From NCBI RefSeq assembly GCF_016107395.1, contig NZ_JAAIKO010000005.1, forward strand, positions 310,001 through 374,000: a stretch of DNA of 64,000 nucleotides, written 5' to 3'. The stretch is from Streptomyces fildesensis (GTDB lineage: Bacteria > Actinomycetota > Actinomycetes > Streptomycetales > Streptomycetaceae). Positions 1 through 11,958 of the stretch are shown here, piece after piece (the stretch's first letter is position 1; every line of letters begins with the position of its first letter). Made by a program: the position numbers and the translations under genes. Below the pieces are notes generated by a model. It saw only the letters and a program-made list of their open reading frames with translations, ran no database searches and was not told the origin of the DNA.

Positions 1-118
1 GCCAGTAGACGAGCGCGACGAACAGGCCCAGGCCGACGATCCAGCCGATCCGTGCGGACCAGTCGGTGACCTGCTGGGACTTCTGGTCCGCCGCCAGCAG
101 AAGAGTCAGAGTTGTCAC
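1..118 (-). CDS. membrane protein, N-terminal part only (gene downstream of pyrC)
   Basis: Only the first 39 codons are in the window; the gene runs off the left edge. It begins with GTG, and the bases GTGA are shared with the pyrC stop codon, so the two genes overlap by 4 bp and are likely translationally coupled. The visible peptide starts [14 protein letters not shown] and then enters a hydrophobic stretch (WIVGLGLFVALVYW) that should be a first transmembrane helix. In Streptomyces pyr operons a small membrane gene commonly sits between pyrC and carA; I infer this is that gene. No function can be assigned. Confidence 0.7.
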   Translation of the reverse strand, partial: MTTLTLLLAADQKSQQVTDWSARIGWIVGLGLFVALVYW

Positions 119-1401
119 GCGAGTTTCCCGTCCACGACCGTCGCCCTGCCCCGCAGGAAGGTGGCGATCACCCGGCCCGGCAGCTCGCGGCCCTCGTACG
201 GGGTGTTGCGGCTGCGGGAGGCGAAGCCCGCGGGGTTCACCACTCCACGGTATGCCGGATCGACGAGAGTGAGGTTCGCGGGCTCGCCCGCGGCGACCGG
301 CCGTCCGTGTCCTGCCAGCCGGCCGATGGCGGCGGGCCGCGCCGACATGCGGTCGGCGACGCCGGCCCAGTCGAGCAGACCGGTGTCGACCATCGTCTGC
401 TGGACGACGGACAGCGCGGTCTCCAGGCCCACCATGCCCATGGCGGCCGCGGCCCACTCGCAGTCCTTGTCCTCGTGCGGGTGCGGCGCGTGGTCGGTGG
501 CGACGCAGTCGATGGTGCCGTCGGCCAGCGCCTCGCGCAGCGCCATGACGTCGGCCTCGGTGCGCAGCGGCGGGTTGACCTTGTAGACCGGGTTGTACGA
601 GCGGACCAGCTCGTCGGTGAGCAGCAGGTGGTGCGGGGTGACCTCGGCGGTCACGTTCCAGCCCTTGGACTTGGCCCAGCGGACGATCTCGACGGAGCCG
701 GCCGTGGACAGGTGGCAGATGTGCACCCGGGAGTCGACGTGCGCGGCGAGCAGCACATCGCGGGCGATGATCGACTCCTCGGCGACGGCCGGCCAGCCGA
801 TCAGGCCCAGTTCGCCGGAGACGATGCCCTCGTTCATCTGGGCGCCCTCTGTGAGGCGGGGCTCCTGGGCGTGCTGGGCGACGACACCGTCGAAGGCCTT
901 CACGTACTCCAGCGCGCGGCGCATGATCACCGCGTCGTCGACGCACTTGCCGTCGTCGGAGAAGACCCGCACACCGGCGGCGGAGTCGGCCATCGCGCCG
1001 AGCTCGGCGAGCTGCTTGCCCGCCAGGCCGACGGTGACGGCGCCGACCGGCTGCACGTCGCAGTAGCCGGACTCGCGGCCGAGCCGCCAGACCTGCTCGA
1101 CGACGCCCGCGGTGTCCGCGACGGGGAAGGTGTTGGCCATCGCGTGCACGGCGGTGTAGCCGCCGATGGCGGCGGCGCGGGTGCCGGTCAGGACCGTCTC
1201 GGAGTCCTCGCGGCCCGGCTCGCGCAGATGGGTGTGCAGGTCGACGAGGCCCGGCAGGAGGATCATGCCGTCGGCCTCGACGACGGTGGCGTCGCCGGCC
1301 TCCAGAGCGGTTCCGACGGCGGCGATCGTCTCGCCGTCGATCAGGACGTCCTGCGGGTCGCCGCCAAGGATCTTCGCGCCTCGGATCAGGGTCTTGCTCA
1401 T
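115..1401 (-). CDS. pyrC: dihydroorotase
   Basis: Converts carbamoyl-aspartate to dihydroorotate, the third step of de novo pyrimidine synthesis, in the cytoplasm. The 428-residue length fits class I dihydroorotases. The metal-binding HTHLR motif is at residues 56-60, a VFSDDGK segment lies mid-protein where the family has a bridging acidic or lysine ligand, and the late ATDHAPH motif carries the catalytic Asp. The ATG overlaps the pyrB stop codon by 4 bp (ATGA), and its own stop overlaps the next start by 4 bp (GTGA), so it is an internal gene of a tightly coupled operon. Regulation is expected through the PyrR leader upstream of pyrR. Confidence 0.97.
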   Translation of the reverse strand: MSKTLIRGAKILGGDPQDVLIDGETIAAVGTALEAGDATVVEADGMILLPGLVDLHTHLREPGREDSETVLTGTRAAAIGGYTAVHAMANTFPVADTAGVVEQVWRLGRESGYCDVQPVGAVTVGLAGKQLAELGAMADSAAGVRVFSDDGKCVDDAVIMRRALEYVKAFDGVVAQHAQEPRLTEGAQMNEGIVSGELGLIGWPAVAEESIIARDVLLAAHVDSRVHICHLSTAGSVEIVRWAKSKGWNVTAEVTPHHLLLTDELVRSYNPVYKVNPPLRTEADVMALREALADGTIDCVATDHAPHPHEDKDCEWAAAAMGMVGLETALSVVQQTMVDTGLLDWAGVADRMSARPAAIGRLAGHGRPVAAGEPANLTLVDPAYRGVVNPAGFASRSRNTPYEGRELPGRVIATFLRGRATVVDGKLA

Positions 1402-2429
1402 GACTGGTGGTTCTCCTCGGTGCGGGCGGCGGGGGCGGCCGTGGCGATGGCGGGTTCGTTCCCGCCGAGCAGCAGGTACAGGACGGCCATCCGGATGCTG
1501 ACGCCGTTGGCGACCTGCTCGACGACGGTGCAGCGCTCGGAGTCGGCGACCTCGGCGGTGATCTCCATGCCGCGGTTCATCGGGCCGGGGTGCATGACGA
1601 TGGCGTGTTCCGGCAGGGCGGCCATCCGGCCGCCGTCGAGGCCGTAGCGGCGGGAGTACTCGCGCTCGGTGGGGAAGAACGCGGCGTTCATCCGTTCGCT
1701 CTGCACCCGCAGCATCATCACGGCGTCGGACTTGGCGAGCACCGCGTCCAGGTCGTAGGAGACGTCGCAGGGCCAGGTGTCCACGCCGATCGGCAGCAGG
1801 GTCGGCGGGGCGACCAGGGTGACCTGGGCGCCGAGCGTGTTGAGCAGATGGACGTTGGAGCGGGCGACCCGGCTGTGCAGGATGTCGCCGACGATCGTGA
1901 TCCGGCGGCCCGCCAGATCGCGCCCGCTTCCGTCACCGGGACCGCGGTGGAACGTGGGGCCGCCGTCCTTCGCGCCCGCCAGGTGGCGGCGCATGGTGAA
2001 GGCGTCGAGCAGCGCCTGGGTGGGGTGTTCGTGGGTGCCGTCACCGGCGTTGACGACCGAGCCGCCGATCCAGCCGGAGGTGGCGAGCCGGTGCGGGGCT
2101 CCGGAGGAGCCGTGCCGGATGACGACGGCGTCGGCGCCCATCGCCTCCAGGGTCAGCGCGGTGTCCTTGAGGGACTCGCCCTTGGAGACCGAGGAGCCCT
2201 TGGCGGAGAAGTTGATGACATCGGCGGAGAGCCGCTTGGCGGCGGCCTCGAAGGAGATGCGGGTGCGGGTCGAGTCCTCGAAGAAGAGGTTGACGACGGT
2301 GCGGCCGCGCAGGGTCGGCAGCTTCTTGATCGGCCGGTCGGCCACGCGGGCCATTTCCTCGGCGGTGTCGAGTACGAGGATGGCGTCGTCGCGGGTCAGG
2401 TCGGCGGCCGAGATCAGGTGGCGCTTCAT
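1398..2429 (-). CDS. pyrB: aspartate carbamoyltransferase catalytic subunit
   Basis: Joins carbamoyl phosphate and aspartate, the committed step of pyrimidine synthesis. The 343-residue protein has the carbamoyl-phosphate loop STRTR at residues 53-57, then [10 protein letters not shown], then the [10 protein letters not shown] helix near residue 130, and MHPGPMNRG near the C-terminus; together these define the catalytic chain. A Gly-rich insertion ([11 protein letters not shown]) lies in the segment before the aspartate domain and looks like a lineage-specific loop. No pyrI regulatory chain is nearby, as expected for actinobacteria. It follows pyrR after an 83-bp gap containing a hairpin and overlaps pyrC by 4 bp. 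Confidence 0.97.
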   Translation of the reverse strand: MKRHLISAADLTRDDAILVLDTAEEMARVADRPIKKLPTLRGRTVVNLFFEDSTRTRISFEAAAKRLSADVINFSAKGSSVSKGESLKDTALTLEAMGADAVVIRHGSSGAPHRLATSGWIGGSVVNAGDGTHEHPTQALLDAFTMRRHLAGAKDGGPTFHRGPGDGSGRDLAGRRITIVGDILHSRVARSNVHLLNTLGAQVTLVAPPTLLPIGVDTWPCDVSYDLDAVLAKSDAVMMLRVQSERMNAAFFPTEREYSRRYGLDGGRMAALPEHAIVMHPGPMNRGMEITAEVADSERCTVVEQVANGVSIRMAVLYLLLGGNEPAIATAAPAARTEENHQS

Positions 2430-2478
2430 CGGGTCACTCCGAAGGGGGTACTGGGACGGCGGAGGGCATGCTCGTGGG

Positions 2479-2501
2479 CCCGGACCACACAGGGGTCCGG
2501 G
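2479..2501 (-). terminator. hairpin in the pyrR-pyrB gap
   Basis: An 8-bp perfect stem (CCCGGACC / GGTCCGGG) with a 7-nt loop lies between the pyrR stop and the pyrB start. There is no U tract. It could be a partial terminator, an mRNA-stabilising element or an attenuator component. The loop does not match the PyrR-binding consensus, so direct PyrR control here is not supported. Confidence 0.4.
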
Positions 2502-2512
2502 TCGTGCTTGCG

Positions 2513-3118
<606 letters not shown>

Positions 3119-3256
3119 TCTTAAAGGACGCCAGGGATACAGCCTCACGTTACCAGGCGCGCAGGTCGCGTTCTCGGGCGGTCACCCGCACGATAGGCAC
3201 ACCGGTACGAATCGGACGCTCGTGCAGTACAGGGAGACCGGTCCGGACCATTCGGC

Positions 3257-3286
3257 TTGACGAAGTCAAATTACGCTGCGTAACCT
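3257..3286 (+). promoter_or_regulatory. putative bldD promoter
   Basis: TTGACG (3257-3262) and TAACCT (3281-3286) are separated by 18 bp, a plausible vegetative sigma factor promoter, ending 36 bp before the bldD start. The BldD box lies immediately downstream of the -10-like element, a position from which BldD could block transcription. Confidence 0.5.
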
Positions 3287-3289
3287 CAC

Positions 3290-3300
3290 AGTGAGTCACC
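3290..3300 (+). promoter_or_regulatory. BldD operator (autoregulation)
   Basis: AGTGAGTCACC matches the known BldD box (AGTGA, short spacer, TCACC), here with no spacer. It lies between the putative -10 and the bldD ribosome binding site. BldD is known to repress its own promoter in Streptomyces, so this is very likely the autoregulatory site. Confidence 0.8.
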
Positions 3301-3322
3301 GAGATTCCGTCCGGGGAGCCTT

Positions 3323-3823
3323 ATGTCCAGCGATTACGCCAAACAGCTCGGAGCCAAGCTCCGCGCCATCCGCACGCAGCAGGGTCTCTCCCTTCACGGC
3401 GTCGAGGAGAAGTCCCAGGGCCGCTGGAAGGCCGTCGTCGTCGGCTCGTACGAGCGTGGCGACCGCGCCGTGACCGTACAGCGACTCGCCGAGCTGGCGG
3501 ACTTCTACGGAGTGCCGGTCCAGGAACTGCTGCCCGGCACCACGCCGGGCGGGGCCGCCGAGCCGCCGCCGAAGCTTGTCCTGGACCTGGAGCGACTGTC
3601 CCAGGTCCCGCCGGACAAGGCCGGTCCGCTGCAGCGCTACGCCGCCACCATCCAGAGCCAGCGCGGGGACTACAACGGCAAGGTGCTGTCGATCCGCCAG
3701 GACGACCTGCGCACGCTGGCCGTGATCTACGACCAGTCGCCGTCGGTCCTCACCGAGCAGCTCATCGGCTGGGGCGTCCTCGACGCCGACGCGCGCCGCG
3801 CGGTTCAGCACGAAGACGGCTGA
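3323..3823 (+). CDS. bldD: developmental master regulator BldD
   Basis: BldD represses the sporulation regulon during vegetative growth and dimerises on DNA through tetrameric cyclic di-GMP. The 166-residue protein has an N-terminal XRE-type helix-turn-helix (about residues 8-68; SYERGDRAVTVQRLAEL is typical) and a C-terminal domain with the cyclic di-GMP signature RGD-X8-RQDD: RGD at 114-116 and RQDD at 125-128. Both halves are intact, so ligand control should be retained. GGGGAG sits 4 nt before the ATG. The gene is monocistronic, closed by a strong hairpin, and its promoter carries a BldD box. It is divergent from pyrR. Confidence 0.98.
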   Translation: MSSDYAKQLGAKLRAIRTQQGLSLHGVEEKSQGRWKAVVVGSYERGDRAVTVQRLAELADFYGVPVQELLPGTTPGGAAEPPPKLVLDLERLSQVPPDKAGPLQRYAATIQSQRGDYNGKVLSIRQDDLRTLAVIYDQSPSVLTEQLIGWGVLDADARRAVQHEDG

Positions 3824-3854
3824 AAACGGCTGTCAAACACAAGTGCAGAAACGT

Positions 3855-3896
3855 ACCGCCCGGGGCGGTGTCCGCAGGGACACCGCCCCGGGCGGT
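3855..3896 (+). terminator. intrinsic terminator after bldD
   Basis: A perfect 19-bp GC-rich stem with a GCAG loop, followed by TCTGTTT. It lies between the convergent bldD and PLP-enzyme genes and may serve both directions. Confidence 0.85.
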
Positions 3897-3939
3897 TCTG
3901 TTTGCCCCGGAGCCCGGAACGGGCCCGCGGCGGTCTCCG

Positions 3940-5400
3940 TCACTCGTACGGCGCAGTCCGCGCCCGGTAGAGCCGGCCGATGACTTCCGGCAGCAGCCGT
4001 TCGGTCAGCCGGGGCGGCAGTGCCTGCAGCACCGCCAGCACCGGGGCCATCCGCTCCGGGAGCGCCCCGTCGTCGGAAATGCCGGCGAGCTGGAGGGCCA
4101 GAGCGACCTCCTCGGGGCCGAGCGTGTCGGGATCGAGCTGGGCGGCGAGCCCGGCGAGCCCTTCGTCGACGGTGGCCGGGCCGAGGTCACGGGCCCGCCG
4201 TACGGCGCCGCCGAGCTCCTCCAGCAGCAGGGCGATCCGCCCGGGGGACGCCACCACGGCCGTGACGGTCAGATGCAGATTGGGCGGGGAGCCGCCGAAG
4301 GCGGGCTGCGGCTGCAGGAACCACCCGCGCAGCCGCATCTCGTCGGCGACGACGAAGGGGTCCAGCCCCGGGTCGTCGGAGGCCACGGCGACCAGCGACG
4401 CCTGCGGGCTGCCCAGCACCCGCAGCCCGTCGATTCGGCCGATGCCCCCGACGAGGGCCTGTACCGCCTCGTGCACGCGCCCGGAGAGCTCGGCGTAGGC
4501 CGAGGGGCCGATCCGCCGCAGGACCGCCCAGGCGGCGGCCAGCGGCCCGGCGGACTTGGTGCCCTGGAGCGTCGCGTTGACCACCGGGTAGCCGGGCCAT
4601 GAGGCGTCCGCGAACCAGCCGTGCCGGCGCAGCTCGGCGTCCCGGAAGAGCAGCACCGAGGCGCCCTTGGGGGTGTACGCGTACTTGTGCAGGTCCACCG
4701 AGAGCGACGTGACGCCCGGCACCGCCAGGTCGAACGCGGGCGGCCGGGGCAGCGTCCTGGGCAGGTGCGCCAGGTACCAGCCGCCGATGCAGGCGTCGAC
4801 ATGGCACAGCACCCCGCGCCCGGCCGCCGCGGCGGCGATCTCGGTGACCGGATCGATCACCCCGTGGGCGTAGGACGGTGCCGAGGCCACCACCAGGGCC
4901 GTCCGGTCGGTGGTGGCGGCCGCCATGGCCTCCGGGCGGGCCCGGAACGTCACCGGGTCCACCGGGACCGTGACGACGGTCAGGCCGAAGAGCGCGGCGG
5001 CCTTGCGGAAGGCCGCGTGGGCGGTGGCGGGCAGCACGAGTTCCGGGGCGGTGACGCCCCGGGTGCGGCGGGCGTGGTTCCGGGCGGTCAGCACGGCGAG
5101 CAGACAGCTCTCGGTACCGCCGCTGGTGAAGGTGCCGGCTGTCCTGTCGTCCCCGCCGAGCAGTCCGGCGACCCGGCCGACGATGTCGTTCTCCAGGGCC
5201 ACCACGCTGGGAAAGGCCGTCATGTCCAGGCCGTTGACCCCGGCGAAGGCCGCCTGGGCGCGCTCCGCGAGGTCGTCGAGACCGTCCAGCCCGGAGTCGT
5301 AGACGTACGCCATGGTGCGGCCGCCGCGCACCGGCAGGTCCTGGGACCGCAGCGCCGTCAGCCGGTCGATGATCTCCTGATCGGTCTCCTGATCGGACAT
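3940..5400 (-). CDS. PLP-dependent lyase/decarboxylase-like protein (sphingosine-1-phosphate lyase type)
   Basis: A 486-residue fold-type I PLP enzyme of the group II decarboxylase superfamily. TFTSGGTESCLLAVLTARNH (about residues 90-110) binds the cofactor phosphate, CHVDACIGGW gives the aspartate that contacts the pyridine nitrogen, and VDLHKYAYTPKGAS carries the Schiff-base lysine. DLHKYAYTPKG resembles sphingosine-1-phosphate lyases and their bacterial relatives more than glutamate decarboxylases. The substrate is unknown. The C-terminal 80 residues form a Leu/Pro-rich helical tail. It is convergent with bldD, and downstream of it on the other side lies the nusB terminator, so it appears to be a single-gene unit. 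Confidence 0.75.
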   Translation of the reverse strand: MSDQETDQEIIDRLTALRSQDLPVRGGRTMAYVYDSGLDGLDDLAERAQAAFAGVNGLDMTAFPSVVALENDIVGRVAGLLGGDDRTAGTFTSGGTESCLLAVLTARNHARRTRGVTAPELVLPATAHAAFRKAAALFGLTVVTVPVDPVTFRARPEAMAAATTDRTALVVASAPSYAHGVIDPVTEIAAAAAGRGVLCHVDACIGGWYLAHLPRTLPRPPAFDLAVPGVTSLSVDLHKYAYTPKGASVLLFRDAELRRHGWFADASWPGYPVVNATLQGTKSAGPLAAAWAVLRRIGPSAYAELSGRVHEAVQALVGGIGRIDGLRVLGSPQASLVAVASDDPGLDPFVVADEMRLRGWFLQPQPAFGGSPPNLHLTVTAVVASPGRIALLLEELGGAVRRARDLGPATVDEGLAGLAAQLDPDTLGPEEVALALQLAGISDDGALPERMAPVLAVLQALPPRLTERLLPEVIGRLYRARTAPYE

Positions 5401-5433
5401 GCCAGCGAAACTAGGCCACCGTCCGGGAAACGC

Positions 5434-5480
5434 ACCAGGCCCAAAGCAGAAGATTGTTCAGCTTCTGCTCCGGGCCTGGT
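5434..5480 (-). terminator. terminator of the efp-nusB transcript
   Basis: ACCAGGCCC pairs with GGGCCTGGT and AGCAGAAG with CTTCTGCT, separated by a 2x2 internal loop, with a 9-nt apical loop. On the minus strand the stem is followed by GCGTTTCCC. It lies just past the nusB stop. Confidence 0.75.
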
Positions 5481-5494
5481 CGGTGCGGGTGACG

Positions 5495-5920
5495 CTATCG
5501 CCGGAGAGTCGGCTTGAGGTCCTTCAGACGGGCCAGCAGCCCGTTGACGAAGGCGGGCGACTCATCGGTGGAGAACTCCTTGGCGAGCTGGACCGCCTCG
5601 TCCAGCACGACCGCGTCCGGGGTCTCGTCCTCCCAGATCAGCTCATAGGTGCCGAGCCGCAGGACGTTCCGGTCGACGACCGGCATCCGGTCCAGCGTCC
5701 AGCCCACCGAGTAGGTCGCGAGCAGCTCGTCGATGCGGGGCGCGTTGGCGGCGTACCCCTCGACCAGCTGCATGGTGTACTCGGTGACCGGCGGCTGCCG
5801 GTCGTCGGTCCGGGCGAGCCGGATCCAGTCCGCCATGGCGGTCTTCGGGTCGACACCCCGCTGATCCGCTTCGAAGAGGATCTGGAAGGCACGCTTGCGG
5901 GCCTTGTTCCGAGCAGCCAC
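5495..5920 (-). CDS. nusB: transcription antitermination factor NusB
   Basis: NusB pairs with ribosomal protein S10 (NusE) to bind boxA RNA and support rRNA antitermination. The 141-residue all-helical protein starts with the typical ARNKARKRAFQILFEAD helix and has the conserved PVVDRNVLRLGTYEL and AVQLAKEFSTDESPAFVNG segments. Start is GTG, one base after the efp stop codon, so translation is likely coupled to efp. It is the last gene of the operon; a terminator follows within 60 bp. Confidence 0.97.
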   Translation of the reverse strand: MAARNKARKRAFQILFEADQRGVDPKTAMADWIRLARTDDRQPPVTEYTMQLVEGYAANAPRIDELLATYSVGWTLDRMPVVDRNVLRLGTYELIWEDETPDAVVLDEAVQLAKEFSTDESPAFVNGLLARLKDLKPTLRR

Positions 5921-5921
5921 G

Positions 5922-6488
5922 TTAGCTGTTCACCCGGCCGAGATAGTCACCCGAACGGGTGTCGACCTTGATCTTCTCACCGGTGGTGATGAAGAGCGGA
6001 ACGCCGATCTCGTAGCCGGTCTCGAGCCGGGCCGGCTTGGAGCCACCGGTGGACCGGTCGCCCTGGACACCCGGCTCGGTGTACTCGATGACCAGCTCGA
6101 CGGAGGCCGGGAGCTCGATGTAGAGCGGAGCGCCCTCGTACATCGCCACGACGGCCTCGAAGCCTTCGAGGAGGTAGTTGGCGGCGTCGCCGACGACCTC
6201 GGGGGTGATGTACACCTGGTCGAAGGTGTCGGTGTCCATGAAGACGAAGTCGGTGCCGTCCTTGTAGGAGAACTGCATACCGCGCTTGTCGACGTTGGCC
6301 GTCTCGACCTTGATGCCGGCGTTGAAGGTCTTGTCGACGACCTTGCCGGACAGCACGTGCTTGAGCTTCGTGCGGACGAAGGCGGGGCCCTTGCCGGGCT
6401 TGACGTGCTGGAACTCGACAACGGTCCAGAGCTGGCCGCCGTCGAGCTTGAGCACGAGGCCGTTCTTGAGGTCGTTCGTGGATGCCAC
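5922..6488 (-). CDS. efp: translation elongation factor P
   Basis: EF-P relieves ribosome stalling at polyproline stretches. The 188-residue length and three beta-barrel domains (KOW-like N-terminal domain, then two OB folds) fit. The apex loop reads [10 protein letters not shown], with Lys at the position modified or used directly at the peptidyl transferase centre. GTG (6486-6488) is chosen because it gives the conserved start ASTNDLKNG and has AGGAGA 10 nt upstream; the reading frame stays open further upstream but without family similarity. It is followed by nusB after one base. Confidence 0.96.
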   Translation of the reverse strand: MASTNDLKNGLVLKLDGGQLWTVVEFQHVKPGKGPAFVRTKLKHVLSGKVVDKTFNAGIKVETANVDKRGMQFSYKDGTDFVFMDTDTFDQVYITPEVVGDAANYLLEGFEAVVAMYEGAPLYIELPASVELVIEYTEPGVQGDRSTGGSKPARLETGYEIGVPLFITTGEKIKVDTRSGDYLGRVNS

Positions 6489-6541
6489 GGTTGCGGAATC
6501 TCCTGAAAGTGCAGCTTCGGAGACCGAGGGGGCGCGCCCTT

Positions 6542-7651
6542 TTACAGGGCGAGCAGTTCCTTGGTCGTAATGGTGAGTAGCTCGGGCCCGCCGTCCGTCG
6601 GTGGACGTACGACGAGTGTGTCGTCGATGCGGACACCGCCGCGGCCCGGAAGGTGGACCCCCGGTTCGACGGTGACCGGCACGCAAGCGTCCAGTTTACC
6701 CATGGCCGCAGGTGACAGCCGAGGGTCCTCGTCGATTTCGAGTCCCACGCCGTGTCCCGTCACCTCTCCGAGGGCCTCCCCGTAGCCCGCGGCGGCCAGT
6801 ACGGAGCGTGCCGCGTGGTCCACATCACGGCAGGCCACACCGGGTGCGAGCGCCTCCCGGCCGGCCCGCTGGGCGGCGAAGACCAGCTCGTACAGCTCGA
6901 TCTGCCAGTCGGCGGGAGAAGTCCCCACGACGAAGGTGCGGCCGACCTCGCAGCGGTATCCGCGGTAGCAGGCGCCGAGCCGGACGGTGAGGAAGTCGCC
7001 CTCCTCGACGCGCCGGTCGGTGGGGACGTGCCGCGCGGCCCCCGAGTGCGGCCCGGTGCCCACACAGGTGGGGAAGGCCGGACCGTCCGCGCCGTGGTCG
7101 ACCAGCCGGCGCTCCAGTTCCAGCGCGAGGTGCCGCTCGGTCCTGCCGACCAGGATCGACTCCAGCAGCTCGCCGAGCGCCTGGTCGGCGAGTTCGGCGG
7201 CGATCCGGATCGAGGCGATCTCCTGCTCGTCCTTGACCACCCGCAGCTGTTCCACGGCCCCGCGGAGGTCGGTCAGCCGCAGGCCTGGCGCGACCGAGCC
7301 GATCGCCCGGTGCCGGCTGACCGTGAGGTGGTGTTCCTCGACGGCCAGCGTGTCGCCCCGCCGGTCGAGGACCAGTCCGGCGGCGGCCACCACCGGATCG
7401 CCGTCCGACCGGGCCAGGACCACGGTCCGTACGTCCTCCGGCGGCTGCGCCTCGGACAGGTCCCCGACCGCGGGGCGGCTGCGGACCAGCGCGTCCTGGT
7501 CGCCGGGGCCGATCAGCAGGACCGCGCCGGCCGGCGCGCAGCCGGTCAGATAGCGGACGTTCGCGGGGCGGGAGACCAGCGCCGCCGCCGCTCCGGACGC
7601 CGCGCATCGGTCGCGCAGGCGCTCTCTGCGGGCTGCGTGCACGTCGGACAT
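6542..7651 (-). CDS. M24 (Xaa-Pro aminopeptidase-like) protein with altered metal site
   Basis: A 369-residue protein with the two-domain layout of proline peptidases: creatinase-like N-terminal domain (about 1-140) and pita-bread domain (150-360). HSGAARHVP (202-210) and GHGVGL (299-304, metal-ligand His300) and VEPG (Glu329) are conserved. The first metal Asp is replaced by Arg (residue 224, in [11 protein letters not shown]), the second by Glu235 (CEVGRTF), and the final Glu by Asp343 ([10 protein letters not shown]). Three of five ligands deviate, so it may be catalytically weak or a non-peptidase. It lies 53 bp upstream of efp, a common arrangement for M24 genes. Confidence 0.8.
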   Translation of the reverse strand: MSDVHAARRERLRDRCAASGAAAALVSRPANVRYLTGCAPAGAVLLIGPGDQDALVRSRPAVGDLSEAQPPEDVRTVVLARSDGDPVVAAAGLVLDRRGDTLAVEEHHLTVSRHRAIGSVAPGLRLTDLRGAVEQLRVVKDEQEIASIRIAAELADQALGELLESILVGRTERHLALELERRLVDHGADGPAFPTCVGTGPHSGAARHVPTDRRVEEGDFLTVRLGACYRGYRCEVGRTFVVGTSPADWQIELYELVFAAQRAGREALAPGVACRDVDHAARSVLAAAGYGEALGEVTGHGVGLEIDEDPRLSPAAMGKLDACVPVTVEPGVHLPGRGGVRIDDTLVVRPPTDGGPELLTITTKELLAL

Positions 7652-7720
7652 GTCGCGAGCGTACGTGCGGGCCGTCCGGGGGGCCGCCCGAGCGCGTCCG
7701 ACCGGGGACGGCCCGCCGGG

Positions 7721-8419
7721 CTACCAGACGGGCGGGCCCTGGACGCTGCGGGCCACGACCCGGTCCAGGGCCGCGGCCGCCGCGACCACGTCGAGCTGCG
7801 AATTGTCGATGATCGGCAGTCCTGATCCGTACCAGCCGGCCATCCGGCCGTGGATCCGGGCGACCTCCTCGTCGGACAGCCGCCGGTTCCCGTTGCGCGC
7901 GGCGTTGCGGGCCAACACCACGTCCAGGCCCGGGAGCAGGACGACCGGCAGCAGGCCGGGGCCGACGTGCCGCTTCCAGCCACCGAGGCCGACGACCGGC
8001 CGGTCCGGGAAGACCGCGTCGTCGATGATGCACGATATGCCGTTGGCCAGGAAGTTCCGGGCCGAGAAGCCGCAGGTGCGGCGGGCCAGCCGGTACTGGG
8101 CCTCGGAGTGCTCGTTCCAGCCGGCCTGCGGGTCCGCGAAACCGGAGCGGACCCACTCGCGGACGTCGTCGAGGCTGATGTGGGCGGTCGGTACGCCGCG
8201 GTTGTCCGCCCAGTGCCGGGCGATGGTGGTCTTGCCGGCCCCGGCCGCGCCGATCAGCAGGACCGCCACGGGCCCCGGGCCGCCGCCCGGCGGCGAGCCG
8301 CCGGAAGCGGCGGGCAGCTGGACCGGGCCGGCGGCAGGCAGGGGGAAGTGGCCGGTGGTGCTGGGGGCCGGCTGAGGTCCCGGCCGGCCGGGCTGCGGTG
8401 CCCCCACAGCGTGCTGCAT
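7721..8419 (-). CDS. P-loop NTPase of unknown function (kinase-like)
   Basis: About 232 residues. A Pro/Gly-rich N-terminus (1-50) is followed by a Walker A motif, GAAGAGKT at 57-64, and a fold reminiscent of small-molecule kinases or zeta-toxin-like proteins: SLDDVREWV after strand 2 and a late ARNAARNGNRRLSDEEVARI helix whose Arg residues could act as a lid. The substrate cannot be told. I chose the ATG at 8417-8419 because GGAG lies 9 nt upstream; an in-frame ATG five codons earlier is the alternative, and anything further upstream would run into aroQ. It sits between aroQ and the M24 gene on the same strand. Confidence 0.65.
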   Translation of the reverse strand: MQHAVGAPQPGRPGPQPAPSTTGHFPLPAAGPVQLPAASGGSPPGGGPGPVAVLLIGAAGAGKTTIARHWADNRGVPTAHISLDDVREWVRSGFADPQAGWNEHSEAQYRLARRTCGFSARNFLANGISCIIDDAVFPDRPVVGLGGWKRHVGPGLLPVVLLPGLDVVLARNAARNGNRRLSDEEVARIHGRMAGWYGSGLPIIDNSQLDVVAAAAALDRVVARSVQGPPVW

Positions 8420-8555
8420 CCCGTCCCACTCCATCTCGTGCCGGAGGTTCTGCTTCCGTGACGGCCGGGAACAGGCCGTTCGAACCGAACCGTACCGTCC
8501 CCGGAGGCTCTTGTGTGAACGGCCGGGGAGCGGCACAGGTGCCCGGACGGCGATG

Positions 8556-10601
<2,046 letters not shown>

Positions 10602-10605
<4 letters not shown>

Positions 10606-11786
10606 CGGATCGCCAGGTTCTCGAGGTACCCCTGGACGTTGCGCCGGGTCTCGCCCACCGAGTCGCCGCCGAACTTCTCCGCGACCGCGTCGGCGAGCAC
10701 CAGCGCGACCATGGCCTCCGCGACGATCCCGGCGGCCGGCACCGCGCAGACGTCCGAGCGCTGGTGATGGGCCGCGGCGACCTCACCGGTGGTGACGTCG
10801 ACGGTGGCCAGGGCGCGCGGCACCGTCGCGATCGGCTTCATCGCCGCCCGGACCCGCAGCAGCTCACCGGTGCTCATCCCGCCCTCGGTGCCGCCGGAGC
10901 GGCCGGTGGAGCGGCGGATGCCCTCGGGGCTGGGCACGATCTCGTCGTGCGCCTGCGAACCCGGCACCCGGGCCAGCCCGAAGCCGTCGCCGACCTCGAC
11001 GCCCTTGATCGCCTGGATGCCCATCAGGGCGGCGGCCAGCCGCGCGTCGAGCCGGCGGTCCCAGTGGACGTGGCTGCCGAGTCCGACGGGAACGCCGTAC
11101 GCCAGCACCTCGACGACTCCGCCCAGGGTGTCGCCGTCCTTGTGGGCCTGGTCGATCTCGGCGACCATCGCGTCGCTCGCGTCGGAGTCCAGGCAGCGCA
11201 CCGGGTCGGCGTCGAGGCGGGCCTCGTCGGCGGGCACCGGCACGACCCCGTACGGGGCCTTGGCCGCGGCCAGTTCGACGACATGGCTGACGATCTCGAT
11301 GCCCGTCGTCTCCTTGAGGTAGGAGCGGGCGACGGCGCCCAGCGCGACGCGGGCGGCGGTCTCCCGGGCGCTGGCGCGCTCCAGGATCGGCCGGGCCTCG
11401 TCCAGCGCGTACTTCTGCATACCGGCGAGGTCCGCGTGGCCGGGGCGCGGGCGGGTCAGCGGCGCGTTGCGCCCCAGACCGGCCAGGATCTCCGGGTCGA
11501 CGGGGTCGGCCGCCATGACCTGTTCCCACTTGGGCCACTCGGTGTTGCCGACCATGATCGCGACCGGGCTGCCCATGGTCAGGCCGTGCCGTACGCCGCC
11601 GAGGAAGGTGACCTCGTCCTGCTCGAACTTCATCCGGGCACCGCGGCCATAACCCAGCCGCCGGCGCGCCAGCGCGTCCGCCACCATCGCCGTGGTGACG
11701 GGTACGCCGGAGGGCAGCCCCTCCAGCGTCGCGACGAGTGCGGGGCCGTGCGACTCCCCCGCGGTCAGCCAGCGCAACCTGCTCAA
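10602..11786 (-). CDS. aroC: chorismate synthase
   Basis: Makes chorismate from EPSP, with reduced FMN. The 394-residue protein opens with [13 protein letters not shown] and contains [26 protein letters not shown] and the C-terminal [12 protein letters not shown] region, all family signatures. I set the start at the TTG at 11784-11786 because AGGAG lies 5-6 nt upstream and similarity begins exactly there. First gene of the aroC-K-B-Q operon; 172 bp separate it from aroE. Confidence 0.96.
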
Positions 11787-11958
11787 CGGTGCTCCTCTTG
11801 CTCGCGCCTCGAACGTCCGAAATTCAACGGCACGGCCGGGTGCGCGGCCCTGGCCCGCCACCACCGATCCTCCCACGGCCGGGGCGGACGTCCCGCCTCC
11901 GGTCCAGGTTGTGGACGTGGCGGCGCGGCGGGCTCAGAACGGGTGGACGCCGCCGGTG

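Noticed and set aside
8480-8495. GTTCGAAC-like palindrome considered as a LexA box
   Set aside because: Spacing does not fit the actinobacterial SOS box, and the neighbouring genes are not SOS genes.
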